Notes under the pieces: model-generated
What the model saw: the letters and a program-made list of their open reading frames with translations, nothing else
The model's database searches: none
Told to the model about the DNA's origin: nothing
Program-made: the position numbers and the translations under genes
Source of the DNA: Corallochytrium limacisporum
Lineage: Eukaryota > Opisthokonta
NCBI GenBank assembly: GCA_002811645.1
Contig: PDIP01000052.1
Location: forward strand, 41,847 to 105,846
DNA: 64,000 nucleotides
Reading direction: 5' to 3'
Shown here: positions 1 to 9,854 of the stretch, one piece after another
Layout: each line of letters opens with the position of its first letter
Position numbering within the stretch: the first letter of the stretch is position 1

Positions 1-1
1 C

Positions 2-3000
2 GCATCGTCTATCGGCTTGGGCTCCAGAACTTTGTACTTGACACTCTCCAGCTTGGCGGTGGCCATCTGTGTCTTGTGGATTGTTCGCCTTGACAGGAAA
101 CAGGAGAGATATGGGTACGAAATTTTTGACTTCACCTCTGCAGTCATTTTTTTGTGGGTGCGGTTCATTCGTATGGCACTGCCGTCACAGCTCAGTGTAT
201 ATCGCCGGTTAATTAGTCCGTACAATTTCATGGACGTCATGTCTTCTCTCGCCGCGCTTGTGCAGGGTTTCCAAAACTTTTGGACTGGGTTTGCATACCT
301 TAAGGTCTTTTTCCTTCTTGAAGTGTACCGGAAGTTCCATAACACATTCAAGTTTGGTCTGACACAGGTGGACTACCTAGGTATGGAACTTTTTGTCGAA
401 GCCTTCGTGTATATTTTTGCCATGGCTGCCACGATCCAGCTGGTCGAGATTGCGGGGCCTATCCCGGGAAGCACCTTCAATCCTGAGACACTGAGCAATT
501 TTTTCAACAGTGTGTACTTTATTATTGTCACAATGAGTACGGTCGGTTATGGTGACTTAACTACCAACACTGCGGTTTCGCGAGTGCTGAACTTGGTGTT
601 CATTGCTTTCGGTATCATTTTCTTCACATCCGCCATTAATCGTCTCAGCACCCTCCTGGAACGGCAACGATTAGGTCAAGAGTCTTACGAGCCCAGAAAC
701 AACGCACATTTCATTTTGGTCCTCGGCGACCCGACGATCACAGTCATTCGCAACTTTTGCTCCGAATTCTATCATTTGGAGGGCGGAAGGTACACGTCTC
801 TGAACTTCCAAGTAGTGCTGCTGATCAATGATGTCGAATGTCACAAGAGTATCTCTCGATTCGTGGAGTGTGATCAGCTTTTGAAACATCAGGTACGGTG
901 TCTGCAAGGCAGTGTAATTGATACTGATGTGCAAAAACGCTGTGCCCTGGCAAAATCGTACAGTGTTTTTGTCTTTCCGTTGGCTTCCTCAACCTCCGAC
1001 CGGAAGGATTTAGAGATCATCTTCTCCGCTATGATGGTTAGACCCGTGACCCAGGGTAACATCTACTTGATGCTCGACCGAGCTAAGCATCTCAGTGAAT
1101 TGGCATCCACAGGCTACCACTTTGAGAATCTAATGTGCAAGGACCAGATGCGCATGGGCAAGATTGCTCTAGCCTTTCACGCCCCTGGTTTCAGTACCCT
1201 TTTGTACAATATGGTGCGCTGCTATGACCTGGGCTTCCTGAATGACAGGCAACAGGTGGATCAACTCCCCTTTTGGCAGAAAGAATACTTGTTTGGATGT
1301 AGCAATGTCCTGTACGATGTGGCACTGTATGAGGAATTTGAAGGTCAAACCTTCCAGGAAGTGATCCTAGTTGCCCTGGAGAGAGGTAATATTTTGCCCA
1401 TTGCCATGGAAGAATACGATGATGTGACACTTAACCCATGGAATCGAGCAATTGGTGGGGAGCGCAGAGTACTTGCTTTGGCGTCACACTCGAGCGAGAT
1501 TAGAAAGATTGGTAGGATCATCACCCCAGAGTACCTAGCAGAATTAAGAGCCGCAAGGCCGAGATATCAGTACGTTTGGGATGACGAAATGGATGAGGAG
1601 AAGGAAATTGAAACCAATGGAAAGATGCCTCCCCGCAAGGCAAGCAATCGTAGTCAGCAAAGTACCCGCCGCCGAACCAGCAGTCCTCGAAGTGGAGCTT
1701 TCTCAGAGCACAGTCACCGAACGACCACTGCTGGTCCGGGAGTGGACTTTGGCCAAAGCAATCGTGCCGCGGTCAAAACTATGCGCACCACTGGTGCCGA
1801 TGATGCTGTTGCGGCTGCGAATCGACAAACACAAGATGAACTTACCAAGATGCCCAAGTCCAACTCTGCACGCCCAGCGAGGAGCAACCGGTGGCAAAGT
1901 CTCAGAAGTCGACCACGATCGACGCACGCGAGGATTTCTGAACGGTCTCCGAATCGGATACTGTTCAATCCATTCACAAGACTGTTCCGCGGGGGGAACC
2001 TGGATGTTGAAAATGCAGAAGATCCATCGTCGAGGGCGTACTCCAGCCTCAAGGAAAGAGCTGCTGTTCTGGAATTAGAAGACATTGATCGCGGTGCAAT
2101 GTACGGATTTCCCGTGGCACGGGACTTCATAGTTAGCCCACTAGTTGTCAAAGAAATGCTACGAGAGCCCCGTGGACAGGATCTTCAGCACCATATGGAC
2201 ACGGTACAAGAGACACACTTGCTGGAACACCTGCTCAGTCGCGAGGATGCCAATCGTGAGGGACACATTGTTGTCATAGCGAGAAGTACTGAGGTCATCA
2301 GCTACCTCCTACGACCACATCGTCTGCGCGAAAGGGCCCTGAAACTACAGCCCAAAGCAATCGTAATTGTCTGTCCGACGCCTTTGAAGACTGAACACTT
2401 CACCATGTTGCAGAAGGATGACCTTGAGAAGGTCTTCTATATTGATGGTACTATTAAGACTCCGGCTGTGCAGCGCAAGATTCGTTTGCTGCAAGCGTCC
2501 AAGGTGGTCATCCTCAGCGGTGAGGATGAATCCGTCAGACGGCAAGGCCAATTCACGGTCGAGGACATGGACACTGTCTTTGACTACCTTCTCCTGCGTA
2601 CTATTCTACGTCGTGAAAAGGCGATCCACCGTGTCGCCATTTTCGTTGAGATGGCAGATACGCGGTTCTTGAAGGTACTGCAGTTAAGCAGCCCGATAAA
2701 GGAGGCAACAGATGGCATGTCTGTCGATGATGCGGTATGGAAGAGTAGTTTCTTCGCGTCAGGTGGTATCTTCTTGACCAATTTGGCCTACTACGTACTG
2801 GTACGTACCTTCTCCGTATCAAAACTCCTGGACGTCGTTTATAACTTCGTCGGTGGCGGCCGCAGCCAAGTGTATGCAGCAAAGGTTAGCAACCTTCTCG
2901 ACGACATGCAGACTCTGGATCGCACCAACAGCTTCCGCAACCTTCATCATGCACGTGGCCGGTCTCCGCATGCGGGCTGCCCGACTCTCAGCCCTCAGCC

Positions 3001-4165
3001 GACGTATGGTGAGCTGCGAACCATGTTGATTTCCCTTGGATTCTTGCCCCTGGGTCTGCTTCGCGCTAACAGAGTTCACGATGGTATCTGCTGCAAACAG
3101 AGCCATGGAGCGCCCACAGGCCCGGGTCGCTATGTCTACACCAATGCCCCGCCGGAGGTGCAACTGTGTCGCCATGATCTGGTGTACATCATTCACTCAC
3201 CCATCAGTCTGGAGACTGTCAATGCAGAGTTGAGCAAGGTGGGTATCTCAACGACTGCCCTGGAGACACATCACGTTCCTGATATGAACCAAGGGAACGC
3301 TGGTTCTGACACGGACGACGATGATACAAATGCGGATACGGACAGTGGTGATGTCGACGAAGACTTTGCTCCCTCCACACTGCACACAATGGCGCAATCC
3401 ACAGTTCATCAAACTGCGCGGTCCACAACCTTTGAACGGCCCATGCCGGGCCCATCCGCGATCTTTGCTCTTGGTTCGGATTCCGAACCGCCGAAGGCGA
3501 CGCCACAGGGCTATGACTCGGATAAGTCCCTCGAGACTGACGAAGATGCTCGCATATTGAAGGACAAACCGCTGCCACCCTTTTCGCGCTTCCAGACTGG
3601 TACAGTGACGTCCGAGTCCGAAGTCGAAACGAAGATACCAACCTCACCAAGGAAGCCAGCGGTGAAGGCATCATCATTGCGAAGGAAGAAGGCGAGTACA
3701 AGCAGTGGCGGTGGCGGTGGCAGCGATGGCGCACGTATGCGAACGTCCACCGGAAAGGGCAAGAACCGGAAAGTGTCCGTCTGGGAAGGGGAAGTTAGTC
3801 GTGGTTCGACCCGGCGCTCTGGTGGTTCTACTCGCCGGTCTGGCGGCTCCACCCGGCGCTCGGGAGGCTCCACCCGGCGCTCAGGAGGCTCCTCCACTCG
3901 CCGGTCTGGTCCGGGCGTCATTCCCCGCGTGGACAATGTAACCAATGGTCAAGTTGCCGGTTCTCGTGTGCATGACCTACGCATTACTATTGACCAGGCC
4001 ACACCGTCCTCTGAAGAACCACAATCACCGGAATTTGGGATGACAGACATGGCTGCTGACATTCGCCTGCCACCGAGTTGGAACGAGGACACTGGCGCCG
4101 GCTGGACTTCGGACCAGCCGTCCCAACAAAAACCGAACGAAAACACCAACAATGAGCACCAATGA
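2..4165 (+). CDS. SLO/BK-family potassium channel with tandem RCK domains (5' partial)
   Basis: The frame is open to the window edge, so the N-terminus and first membrane segments are missing; residue numbers here count from position 17. Visible are S3-S6-like hydrophobic segments, a K+ selectivity filter TMSTVGYGD (TVGYGD at residues 175-180), an RCK1 region (about 230-520), a basic disordered linker (about 545-690) and an RCK2 region (about 690-960). RCK1 has the SLO-type W-x-x-EY-x-x-G-x-SN-x-x-Y pattern. RCK2 has FFASGGIF where BK has its FACG-type strand after the calcium bowl. Family members are plasma-membrane K+ channels gated by intracellular ions and voltage. The S4-like segment is poor in Arg, and no Asp-rich calcium bowl precedes FFASG. 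The C-tail (from about 1090) is acidic, then Ser/Arg-rich with a GSTRRSG repeat. The family call is secure; BK-like is inferred from the TMSTVGYGD filter. Confidence 0.9.
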   Translation, partial: ASSIGLGSRTLYLTLSSLAVAICVLWIVRLDRKQERYGYEIFDFTSAVIFLWVRFIRMALPSQLSVYRRLISPYNFMDVMSSLAALVQGFQNFWTGFAYLKVFFLLEVYRKFHNTFKFGLTQVDYLGMELFVEAFVYIFAMAATIQLVEIAGPIPGSTFNPETLSNFFNSVYFIIVTMSTVGYGDLTTNTAVSRVLNLVFIAFGIIFFTSAINRLSTLLERQRLGQESYEPRNNAHFILVLGDPTITVIRNFCSEFYHLEGGRYTSLNFQVVLLINDVECHKSISRFVECDQLLKHQVRCLQGSVIDTDVQKRCALAKSYSVFVFPLASSTSDRKDLEIIFSAMMVRPVTQGNIYLMLDRAKHLSELASTGYHFENLMCKDQMRMGKIALAFHAPGFSTLLYNMVRCYDLGFLNDRQQVDQLPFWQKEYLFGCSNVLYDVALYEEFEGQTFQEVILVALERGNILPIAMEEYDDVTLNPWNRAIGGERRVLALASHSSEIRKIGRIITPEYLAELRAARPRYQYVWDDEMDEEKEIETNGKMPPRKASNRSQQSTRRRTSSPRSGAFSEHSHRTTTAGPGVDFGQSNRAAVKTMRTTGADDAVAAANRQTQDELTKMPKSNSARPARSNRWQSLRSRPRSTHARISERSPNRILFNPFTRLFRGGNLDVENAEDPSSRAYSSLKERAAVLELEDIDRGAMYGFPVARDFIVSPLVVKEMLREPRGQDLQHHMDTVQETHLLEHLLSREDANREGHIVVIARSTEVISYLLRPHRLRERALKLQPKAIVIVCPTPLKTEHFTMLQKDDLEKVFYIDGTIKTPAVQRKIRLLQASKVVILSGEDESVRRQGQFTVEDMDTVFDYLLLRTILRREKAIHRVAIFVEMADTRFLKVLQLSSPIKEATDGMSVDDAVWKSSFFASGGIFLTNLAYYVLVRTFSVSKLLDVVYNFVGGGRSQVYAAKVSNLLDDMQTLDRTNSFRNLHHARGRSPHAGCPTLSPQPTYGELRTMLISLGFLPLGLLRANRVHDGICCKQSHGAPTGPGRYVYTNAPPEVQLCRHDLVYIIHSPISLETVNAELSKVGISTTALETHHVPDMNQGNAGSDTDDDDTNADTDSGDVDEDFAPSTLHTMAQSTVHQTARSTTFERPMPGPSAIFALGSDSEPPKATPQGYDSDKSLETDEDARILKDKPLPPFSRFQTGTVTSESEVETKIPTSPRKPAVKASSLRRKKASTSSGGGGGSDGARMRTSTGKGKNRKVSVWEGEVSRGSTRRSGGSTRRSGGSTRRSGGSTRRSGGSSTRRSGPGVIPRVDNVTNGQVAGSRVHDLRITIDQATPSSEEPQSPEFGMTDMAADIRLPPSWNEDTGAGWTSDQPSQQKPNENTNNEHQ
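3803..3910 (+). repeat. 21-bp in-frame tandem repeat coding GSTRRSG x5
   Basis: Five consecutive copies of a 21-nt unit encode G-S-T-R-R-S-G in the cytoplasmic tail of the K+ channel, from about residue 1263. The last copy carries one extra Ser codon. Third positions differ between copies (for example cgc/cgg, tct/tcg/tca), so the protein repeat has persisted while the DNA diverged. Each unit offers a basophilic-kinase-like R-R-S site. Confidence 0.9.
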
Positions 4166-4177
4166 ATCTTCATGAAT

Positions 4178-4187
4178 AATAAATAAA
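4178..4187 (+). promoter_or_regulatory. overlapping AATAAA polyadenylation signals
   Basis: Two overlapping AATAAA hexamers lie 13 nt after the TGA stop of the K+ channel gene, implying a very short 3' UTR. Confidence 0.6.
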
Positions 4188-4457
4188 ATCCAATATCATC
4201 ATCAAGTCATACAATGCAACGATCCTCCCCGGCGAGAGCCATGATGGCCGTCTCGGTCTCAAGTCTGGGTCAGGGGATGCTGATTCACATGATTCAAGGT
4301 TAATGCCATGATTCAGTGCCGTTTGGCTAGCCAGGACCCATTTTCTCGCACCGTTCTCTCTGGGTCCCCCCCTCTCTCTGTCTCTCTCTCCCTCTCCCTC
4401 TCTCTCCGCCCTTGTCATTTCTTTAAATTTTTATTTTGTTTTTGTTTGGAGAAAGGG

Positions 4458-4477
4458 CCCCCCCCCCCCCGGGGGGG
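4458..4477. repeat. C13G7 palindromic homopolymer junction
   Basis: A run of 13 C is followed directly by 7 G, preceded by GGG. It is one of several C(n)G(n) junctions, all in gene-free gaps of this window. Confidence 0.9.
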
Positions 4478-5441
4478 TTGGGGGTTGGGTTGGGTGTGAA
4501 AGGGGGCCCGTGGGGTCTCAAAAAGCGAAAAACCGTTCCTTCCCTGGCCATTTTCAACCCCCACCACTGGCGCGCGCAGTAGAAAGTACCGACCGCGAGG
4601 GACCATAAACAAACACCCCAGGCAGTAGAGAAAGTACTGTGGTGGGTGCCTATGCCACGGTGTCAGGGGCCCCTTCACACCCCCTCTCCATCACCCACCC
4701 ACCCGCCTTTCTTTTTCTTCCTCTTCCTCGCTTGTCAATTTTCAGCTGGCTATTTTTTATTGTTCTTGTTTTTTTTTTTTTCCACCTTGGCTTTCGGCTC
4801 TTAGCCCTACCCCCCCACCCCCCAAACCCGGTGGAGTTGGTGGTGACACAGTCTGCCCCGTGTATACCTATAGTGAATGGCCCATCCGGTGGTAGTGTCA
4901 TGAGAGGTGTGTGTATACATACACACCGAGGCACCTCCAGGAGGGGAGCCAAGCACGGTGCCTGCTGTGCTAATGCAGGGGCTTTTGGTCTTTGCGCGTG
5001 GGTGCCCCTTATGCGCACCGTACCGGGGCCCCCTCCACATAGCGGCGTAACCCGTGGGCCAGCAAGGGTGTTGTGGCATTCGAGATGTAGTCCCATCACA
5101 ACCCTTACTGGGCTTTGGCGCGCTTGTTGACTTTGATATTGTTGTAAGCACTTGACTTTTTCGGTTTCGGCCTGGTGTCTATGCCCTTGTCGGTCGCTAA
5201 ACAATAATTATCCAGACATTTGATGAAACAGCTATTTGTTATGATCAAGATTGGTTTCTGCGGGGTTGTTTACCAGGTGTTTTAGGCCATATTACATATC
5301 TCTACGGGGCTTCAAAGCAACAAAAGGGATCATACGTCCGGGAAGTACACGGGTTTTAACACTCTTGCATTTCTGGGATATTGGTGTAGAGTTTACCATA
5401 GTATCATAGTATTTAGAAACATAATTAAGGGTTAACCAATC

Positions 5442-6095
5442 ATGTTCCGCAACGCTAGCATTCGGGCCGTGTCCGCCAGCCGAGCCGCTGTGCAGGCTTC
5501 TCGCTACTACGCCGCTGAGGCTGCTGCTTTCAAGAAGCCTCCAATTGCCGTCACTGGCACTGGTGGCCGCTATGCTGCTGCGCTGTACAGTGCTGCCGCC
5601 AAGAAGAATACCATGGACACCGTCGAGAAGGAGATGGGTCAGATCTCTTCACTGTACACCTCCGACGCCAAATTCCGCCAGTCTGTTGAGGATCCCGCTG
5701 CCACTAACACTACTAAGGCTGATGCCATGAAGGCTGCTCTGGCTAAGGGTGGTTTCTCTGAGCTGACGACGAACACTCTTGTGCTGATGGCTGAGAACAA
5801 CTCCCTCAAGAGCCTTCCCGACATGGCTTCCCAGTATGCCGCCATTATGCGCGCCTCCCGTGGCGAGATCCAGGCCGTTGTCACCAGCGCAAAGCCCCTG
5901 GGTTCCAAGCAGCAGTCTCGCATCAACGCCGCTATCCTAAAGCTGTCTGACAGCAAGGACAAGGTTGCAGTCGAGTACAAGGTCGACGAATCTACTGTTG
6001 GGGGTCTGGTTGTAGACGTTGGTGACAAGAGCATAGATTTGAGCACTCAGACCAAGCTGAAACGCATGAACGATCTGCTGCGTGAGGCTTTGTGA
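5442..6095 (+). CDS. ATP5PO: Mitochondrial ATP synthase OSCP subunit
   Basis: A 217-residue protein of normal length for the oligomycin-sensitivity-conferring protein, the peripheral-stalk subunit that caps F1 of the mitochondrial ATP synthase. The N-terminus (about residues 1-30) is rich in Arg, Ser and Ala with no acidic residues until the first Glu, typical of a matrix-targeting presequence. The mature part starts with the family's G-R-Y-A-x-A-L motif (GGRYAAALY) and has the central LAENN-like helix (LMAENNSLKSLP). It ends with the conserved V-x-x-S-x-x-GG-L-V-V-D-V-G-D-K-x-I-D-L-S strand and a final coiled helix. The ATG sits in a good context after an AT-rich leader. Identification is secure. 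Confidence 0.95.
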   Translation: MFRNASIRAVSASRAAVQASRYYAAEAAAFKKPPIAVTGTGGRYAAALYSAAAKKNTMDTVEKEMGQISSLYTSDAKFRQSVEDPAATNTTKADAMKAALAKGGFSELTTNTLVLMAENNSLKSLPDMASQYAAIMRASRGEIQAVVTSAKPLGSKQQSRINAAILKLSDSKDKVAVEYKVDESTVGGLVVDVGDKSIDLSTQTKLKRMNDLLREAL

Positions 6096-6915
6096 ACATG
6101 ATGGTCCGCGCTCTCACCAAGTAAAAGCATCGCATGTGTACAGCATGGCTCGTGTCCCATTTTAGTCACCCTTCTATGACACGGAGGGTCATCCAAAGTC
6201 AATGAGCCCTCAAGGGCAACGGACCTTCCATTGGATAGGGTTGGGTGCATACACCATAAGTCTTTACACTCTTTATAAGTCAAATAAAAACAAGTAAAAT
6301 TCCAATCTCTTCCAACAGGTCATGGTCAGAGCGAAACCGTGAGTGAGGCAGGCCGCGACCTGTTACGCCGTCTCCACGAACCGCGAAGGCCCCCTTTACC
6401 CCATTCCCAGCAGCCACCTCTGCCCCCCCCCCCCTCTCTCTTCCCCCTCTTCCCCAGCGGGGGGCGACGAGGGAGTGTACTCTCTGTGTGTGTGTGTGTG
6501 TGTGTTGCTGAGGAGGAGGAAAAAGTTACGAAACCCCGGCCGGTGAAAATGTTTGTGGCGTGGAATTCCCCGTCTTCCCGCACCCATACAATGAGAAGGA
6601 AATGGGGAAGGGTAGGACGAGTGGGTTAGATTGGGGCGGCTACTGTGTACCCAGCGCTTTGCTCGGTGCGCAAGTATCCCCCTGCGCAGGTCAGCTGACT
6701 CACAGGGTGCGGGTGAAAGACTTGGCGCGATCGCCAAGTGTTTGTAGGTCATGTTCGCGAAATTGAAGTGATGGTGATGTGACGAATTCATTAACTGTCG
6801 TGATATTTAACAAGTAACATGCCAGACGTGGTTTTCGTGGAAGCAGAACAGTACGAATCTGTACCCGACTCCCTATTCGGATTGCAAGGACGCATCAAAG
6901 GAAACTATCCTAACA
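6096..6915. other. intergenic: CT island and (TG)n, upstream of MDR gene
   Basis: No gene seen. It contains the OSCP 3' region, a C/T-rich island (about 6410-6470), a (TG)10 microsatellite (6485-6504), then mixed sequence. An ATG at 6819 opens an out-of-frame reading frame that runs past the MDR start codon to 7139. Confidence 0.65.
6283..6288 (+). promoter_or_regulatory. AATAAA polyadenylation signal after OSCP
   Basis: An AATAAA hexamer lies about 190 nt downstream of the OSCP stop, followed by A-rich sequence. Confidence 0.45.
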
Positions 6916-8025
6916 ATGAAGGCCGCATACTACGAAAAGTTTGGTACAGTGGACACTCTCAATGTCACAGAGCAACCCAGTCCGACTACGCCTCAGGGCA
7001 AAAGGTTTGTGAATATCAAAGTCAGAGCAGCCGGTGTGAACCCGGTGGATCGCATGATATTGTATGGTTTCTACCCGACTATCATGGGGCGTGCCTGCCC
7101 CTCTGTTCTTGGACAGGATTTTGTTGGAGAACTGCTTGAAGACGTAACCGAGTTGTCTTTGAAGCAGGGCGACAAGATCTATGGCATGATTGCTTTGCTT
7201 GGGAACAAAGGTCGTGGGTCGTTCGCCACTGAGGCCCGCGTAGGAGTCGATGAGATCTGCGCACTTCCCCAGAACGTCAACCCTGTCGGAGCCAGTACAC
7301 TACCCCTGGTCATGCTCACGGTGATGCAGGCCTTCGTCCGCGCAGGTATCATTGACGACAAGACAGTGGTTGAAGGAGAAGCTCCAGGGGCTGCACCGGG
7401 CGTGAAGGGCCGCAAGATCTTCATCCAGGCAGGCAGCGGTGGCTTGGGCACTTGCGCCATACAATTCGCAAGCCACCTGGGCCTCGAAGTACATACCAAC
7501 TGCAGTGCCCAGAATCATCCGCTGGTCAAATCGTTAGGGGCCGACTTTGCCTACGACTACCACGAGGAGAACTGGCAGGACCCCATCAAGGGCAAGATGG
7601 ACTATGTCATGACCTCCATGGGTGGACCGTCACAGATGAATTGCGAGATGGCGGCCCCTCTGCTGAAGAAAAAGGGCAACGATGAATCTGATCCCAAGTT
7701 CATGCCCGTCCACATTTGGGTTGCCAACGGAGCTCTTGGATGGGCAGGTATGAAGAAGCACGGTGATAGACTCGGGTGGCTGCTCGGCGGCCTTCAGATG
7801 ATGGGCCAGGTTACGGGACAGAAGATGGGCTTTGGCAAAACTCACGCGTTCATTCAGGTCGTTGTGGATGTGAACCCGCGTCATCTAAGGTCCGCGAGTG
7901 TTTTGGTCGCCAATCGATCGGTCAAGCCTGTGCTCGAAGACAGCTTCGAGCTCGAGAAGATCCAAGACGCCCTCAACCACGTCGCCTCCGGTCACTGCAA
8001 GGGCAAGGTGGCAGTCCGTTGCTGA
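6916..8025 (+). CDS. MDR-superfamily oxidoreductase (quinone oxidoreductase / RTN4IP1-like)
   Basis: A 369-residue medium-chain dehydrogenase/reductase of the zinc-free quinone-oxidoreductase type. The N-terminal GroES-like domain starts MKAAYYEKFG and holds the R-A-A-G-V-N-P-V-D motif and a V-L-G-Q-D-F-V-G-E-L segment (normally VxGxDxxGxV). The Rossmann domain has the dinucleotide-binding loop GSGGLGT at residues 173-179, after I-F-I-Q-A. The C-terminus ends with the usual G-K-x-V-V/A-V strand (CKGKVAVRC). The zinc ligands of classical alcohol dehydrogenases are absent. Family members reduce quinones, enones or related substrates with NAD(P)H; the substrate cannot be read from sequence. There is no clear presequence. 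The first in-frame ATG (aacaATGaag) matches the family start. Confidence 0.85.
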   Translation: MKAAYYEKFGTVDTLNVTEQPSPTTPQGKRFVNIKVRAAGVNPVDRMILYGFYPTIMGRACPSVLGQDFVGELLEDVTELSLKQGDKIYGMIALLGNKGRGSFATEARVGVDEICALPQNVNPVGASTLPLVMLTVMQAFVRAGIIDDKTVVEGEAPGAAPGVKGRKIFIQAGSGGLGTCAIQFASHLGLEVHTNCSAQNHPLVKSLGADFAYDYHEENWQDPIKGKMDYVMTSMGGPSQMNCEMAAPLLKKKGNDESDPKFMPVHIWVANGALGWAGMKKHGDRLGWLLGGLQMMGQVTGQKMGFGKTHAFIQVVVDVNPRHLRSASVLVANRSVKPVLEDSFELEKIQDALNHVASGHCKGKVAVRC

Positions 8026-8457
8026 CGCAAAGACGGCGTTACCGTATATTAATATAAATGTAAATACGTACCAAAACAATCCCCAACCGTGTTGTCCGAC
8101 CCCCGGCCACGGCCTCTCTCAATTAGTACTACGCGACATTGTCTTTGTACACAATTAAATATCCGGATTATTCTAATTTGCCGGGTGGGGGTAGGAAACG
8201 GGTTCCGGCAAAGAGAGAAGCTTAAGAAGAAAAAAAACCAAGGACAAGAAGAAAGGAGAAAGAAAAGACAAAGGGGGAGAGAGAGAGAGAGAAAATGAAA
8301 TGTTTTTTCTTGTAAAACAAACAAGAAAATAGAACGGGAACCCAGCAGAAAAAAAAAATCAAACGGTGTGAGAGCGGAATGGGCACAAGTACCAGAGTCG
8401 GGAGAGTGGCGAAGAAAGGGGGCCCAACAAACCCTCCCTGTCCCTCCCCCCTCTCAC

Positions 8458-8460
<3 letters not shown>

Positions 8461-8510
<50 letters not shown>
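8461..8510. repeat. (CT)25 microsatellite
   Basis: An uninterrupted CT dinucleotide run of 50 bp, flanked by further C/T-rich sequence. Confidence 0.95.
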
Positions 8511-8514
<4 letters not shown>

Positions 8515-8771
8515 GACCGTCAGAGCGCCGCACTTCCAGGGCTGTCCCGCGCAATTGTCTGTGGGTACTGTGGCCCAAGGATACCACACTCCACTCCACC
8601 TTCGCTTGTTCTCCCTCGTTCTCTCGGTGTCTCTCTGTCTCTGTGCTCTCTAAACGCCCTTGTCCGTCTCCACACTCACTCTCTCACTCACGATCGAAAG
8701 CCCGACGGGCGGCAAAATCAGAAATGCGGTTTGGGTCAGTAGCCTTCACCCGCAGGGAGCGAACGCGCGCC

Positions 8772-8832
8772 CACGTAGCCCGCGTAGCCCGCACAGCCCG
8801 CATAGCCGGCGTAGCCCGCGTAGCCCGCATAC
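8772..8832. repeat. 9-bp minisatellite, unit CGCGTAGCC
   Basis: About seven head-to-tail copies of a 9-bp unit (CGCGTAGCC with variants CGCACAGCC, CGCATAGCC, GGCGTAGCC). The length is a multiple of 3, so every frame is open through it. Confidence 0.85.
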
Positions 8833-8921
8833 GCGCTCCCTTGGCATCCGGAACGACGTTTTTCTCTCCTCCTTTCTGCAGGGGTGGGAGAGTGGTAAGC
8901 AGAGAGCAGCTTCAGCTTTGC

Positions 8922-8922
<1 letters not shown>

Positions 8923-8988
<66 letters not shown>

Positions 8989-9009
8989 TACGTACGTACG
9001 TACGTACGT
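8923..9009. repeat. compound (TG)n-(ACGT)n microsatellite
   Basis: About 62 bp of TG repeat runs directly into about 25 bp of ACGT tetranucleotide repeat. The ACGT part is self-complementary and alternating purine/pyrimidine throughout. Confidence 0.95.
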
Positions 9010-9854
9010 GCTTGAGGGGTTTGTATAGTATTCTCCACCAACCAAACCTACCATCGGGAACTGCGGTGCCAGACCGCACGGGGTTGGGGCAGGCGAATTA
9101 CTAGGGGAACCAACCAACCCCCTCCGGCCCGATTTGCTTTCTTTTGTTCTTTTCTTTTTTTGGACCGCGGTTTGGATTTTTTCTGTTTTTTTTTAAAAAA
9201 ATCGAGCGAGCATTGCTAGGTCTTCAGTGGGGTAAAAAGCGCAAGGAATATAAGGAAGAGAAAAATGGAACAAGGAAAAAAATGAAGAAAGCGCCGAGAA
9301 AAGAAAAAATTGAAAAAGAAATTGGGAGGCAACGCAGGCCATTCACTATAGAGCTGGTGGGGGGACAATGAGTTCACAGTTGGTGGTGCTGAGAGGCCTC
9401 GCTCTGAGCTTCGATTTGCCGCTGTGGTCGGTCGGTAGGACACCGTACGCAGATGCAGAGATCTTCCAGCACTCATCGCGGGTTCCAAGGCTGATGCTGC
9501 AAACTGAAAGCTGCCAATTCCTTGGATTGTAGGTAAACAGGTTTTCCTCTGTCCCAACCCGGAAGGTTGTTGAAAGAATCCAGTTCCGTGTATTGAACAC
9601 TGAGATATGCGAATGTTTGTAGCAACGTGAATAGCGATATCTTTGGCACAGACGTGGGAAATACAGGGACTAATAGAGCTCTCCCTTGCAAGATCTGCGT
9701 TCAGTATATTCACACTATCATTAGCAAGGAGGATATGATGACATTACATAGGAACTGAAAGGCACAGATTAAGCTCAATTTTCAATTCCGTCGAATGAAA
9801 GCCATGCCATCGTAGAGCTGACAAGAATCAATTCACATTGAGAGTGGTACATTC

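Larger units (their letters stand above)
4166..5441. other. intergenic: C/T-rich island, C13G7 palindrome, upstream of OSCP
   Basis: No gene seen. It holds the K+ channel polyA signals, a CT-rich tract (about 4365-4410), the C13G7 run, a second pyrimidine-rich tract with T and C homopolymers (about 4680-4815), an imperfect TG/CA inverted repeat (about 4906-4927), and an AT-richer leader before the OSCP ATG. Confidence 0.7.
8026..9854. other. intergenic: dense microsatellite region upstream of PABIR-like gene
   Basis: No gene seen. In order: an AT-rich MDR 3' region, a GA-rich tract (8215-8295), (CT)25, C/T-rich sequence, a 9-bp minisatellite, a (TG)n-(ACGT)n compound repeat, T-runs (9140-9190) and an A/G-rich tract (9235-9335). 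Ordinary mixed sequence follows for about 500 bp before the next ATG. Open frames here are low-complexity translations of the repeats. Confidence 0.7.

Noticed and set aside
8461-9009. CRISPR-like array
   Set aside because: Repeats are direct microsatellites without unique spacers; eukaryotic context.
9353-9361. TCACTATAG word resembling a phage T7 promoter core (also at 57498; TCACTATAA at 17270)
   Set aside because: Short word near chance frequency; no phage context.
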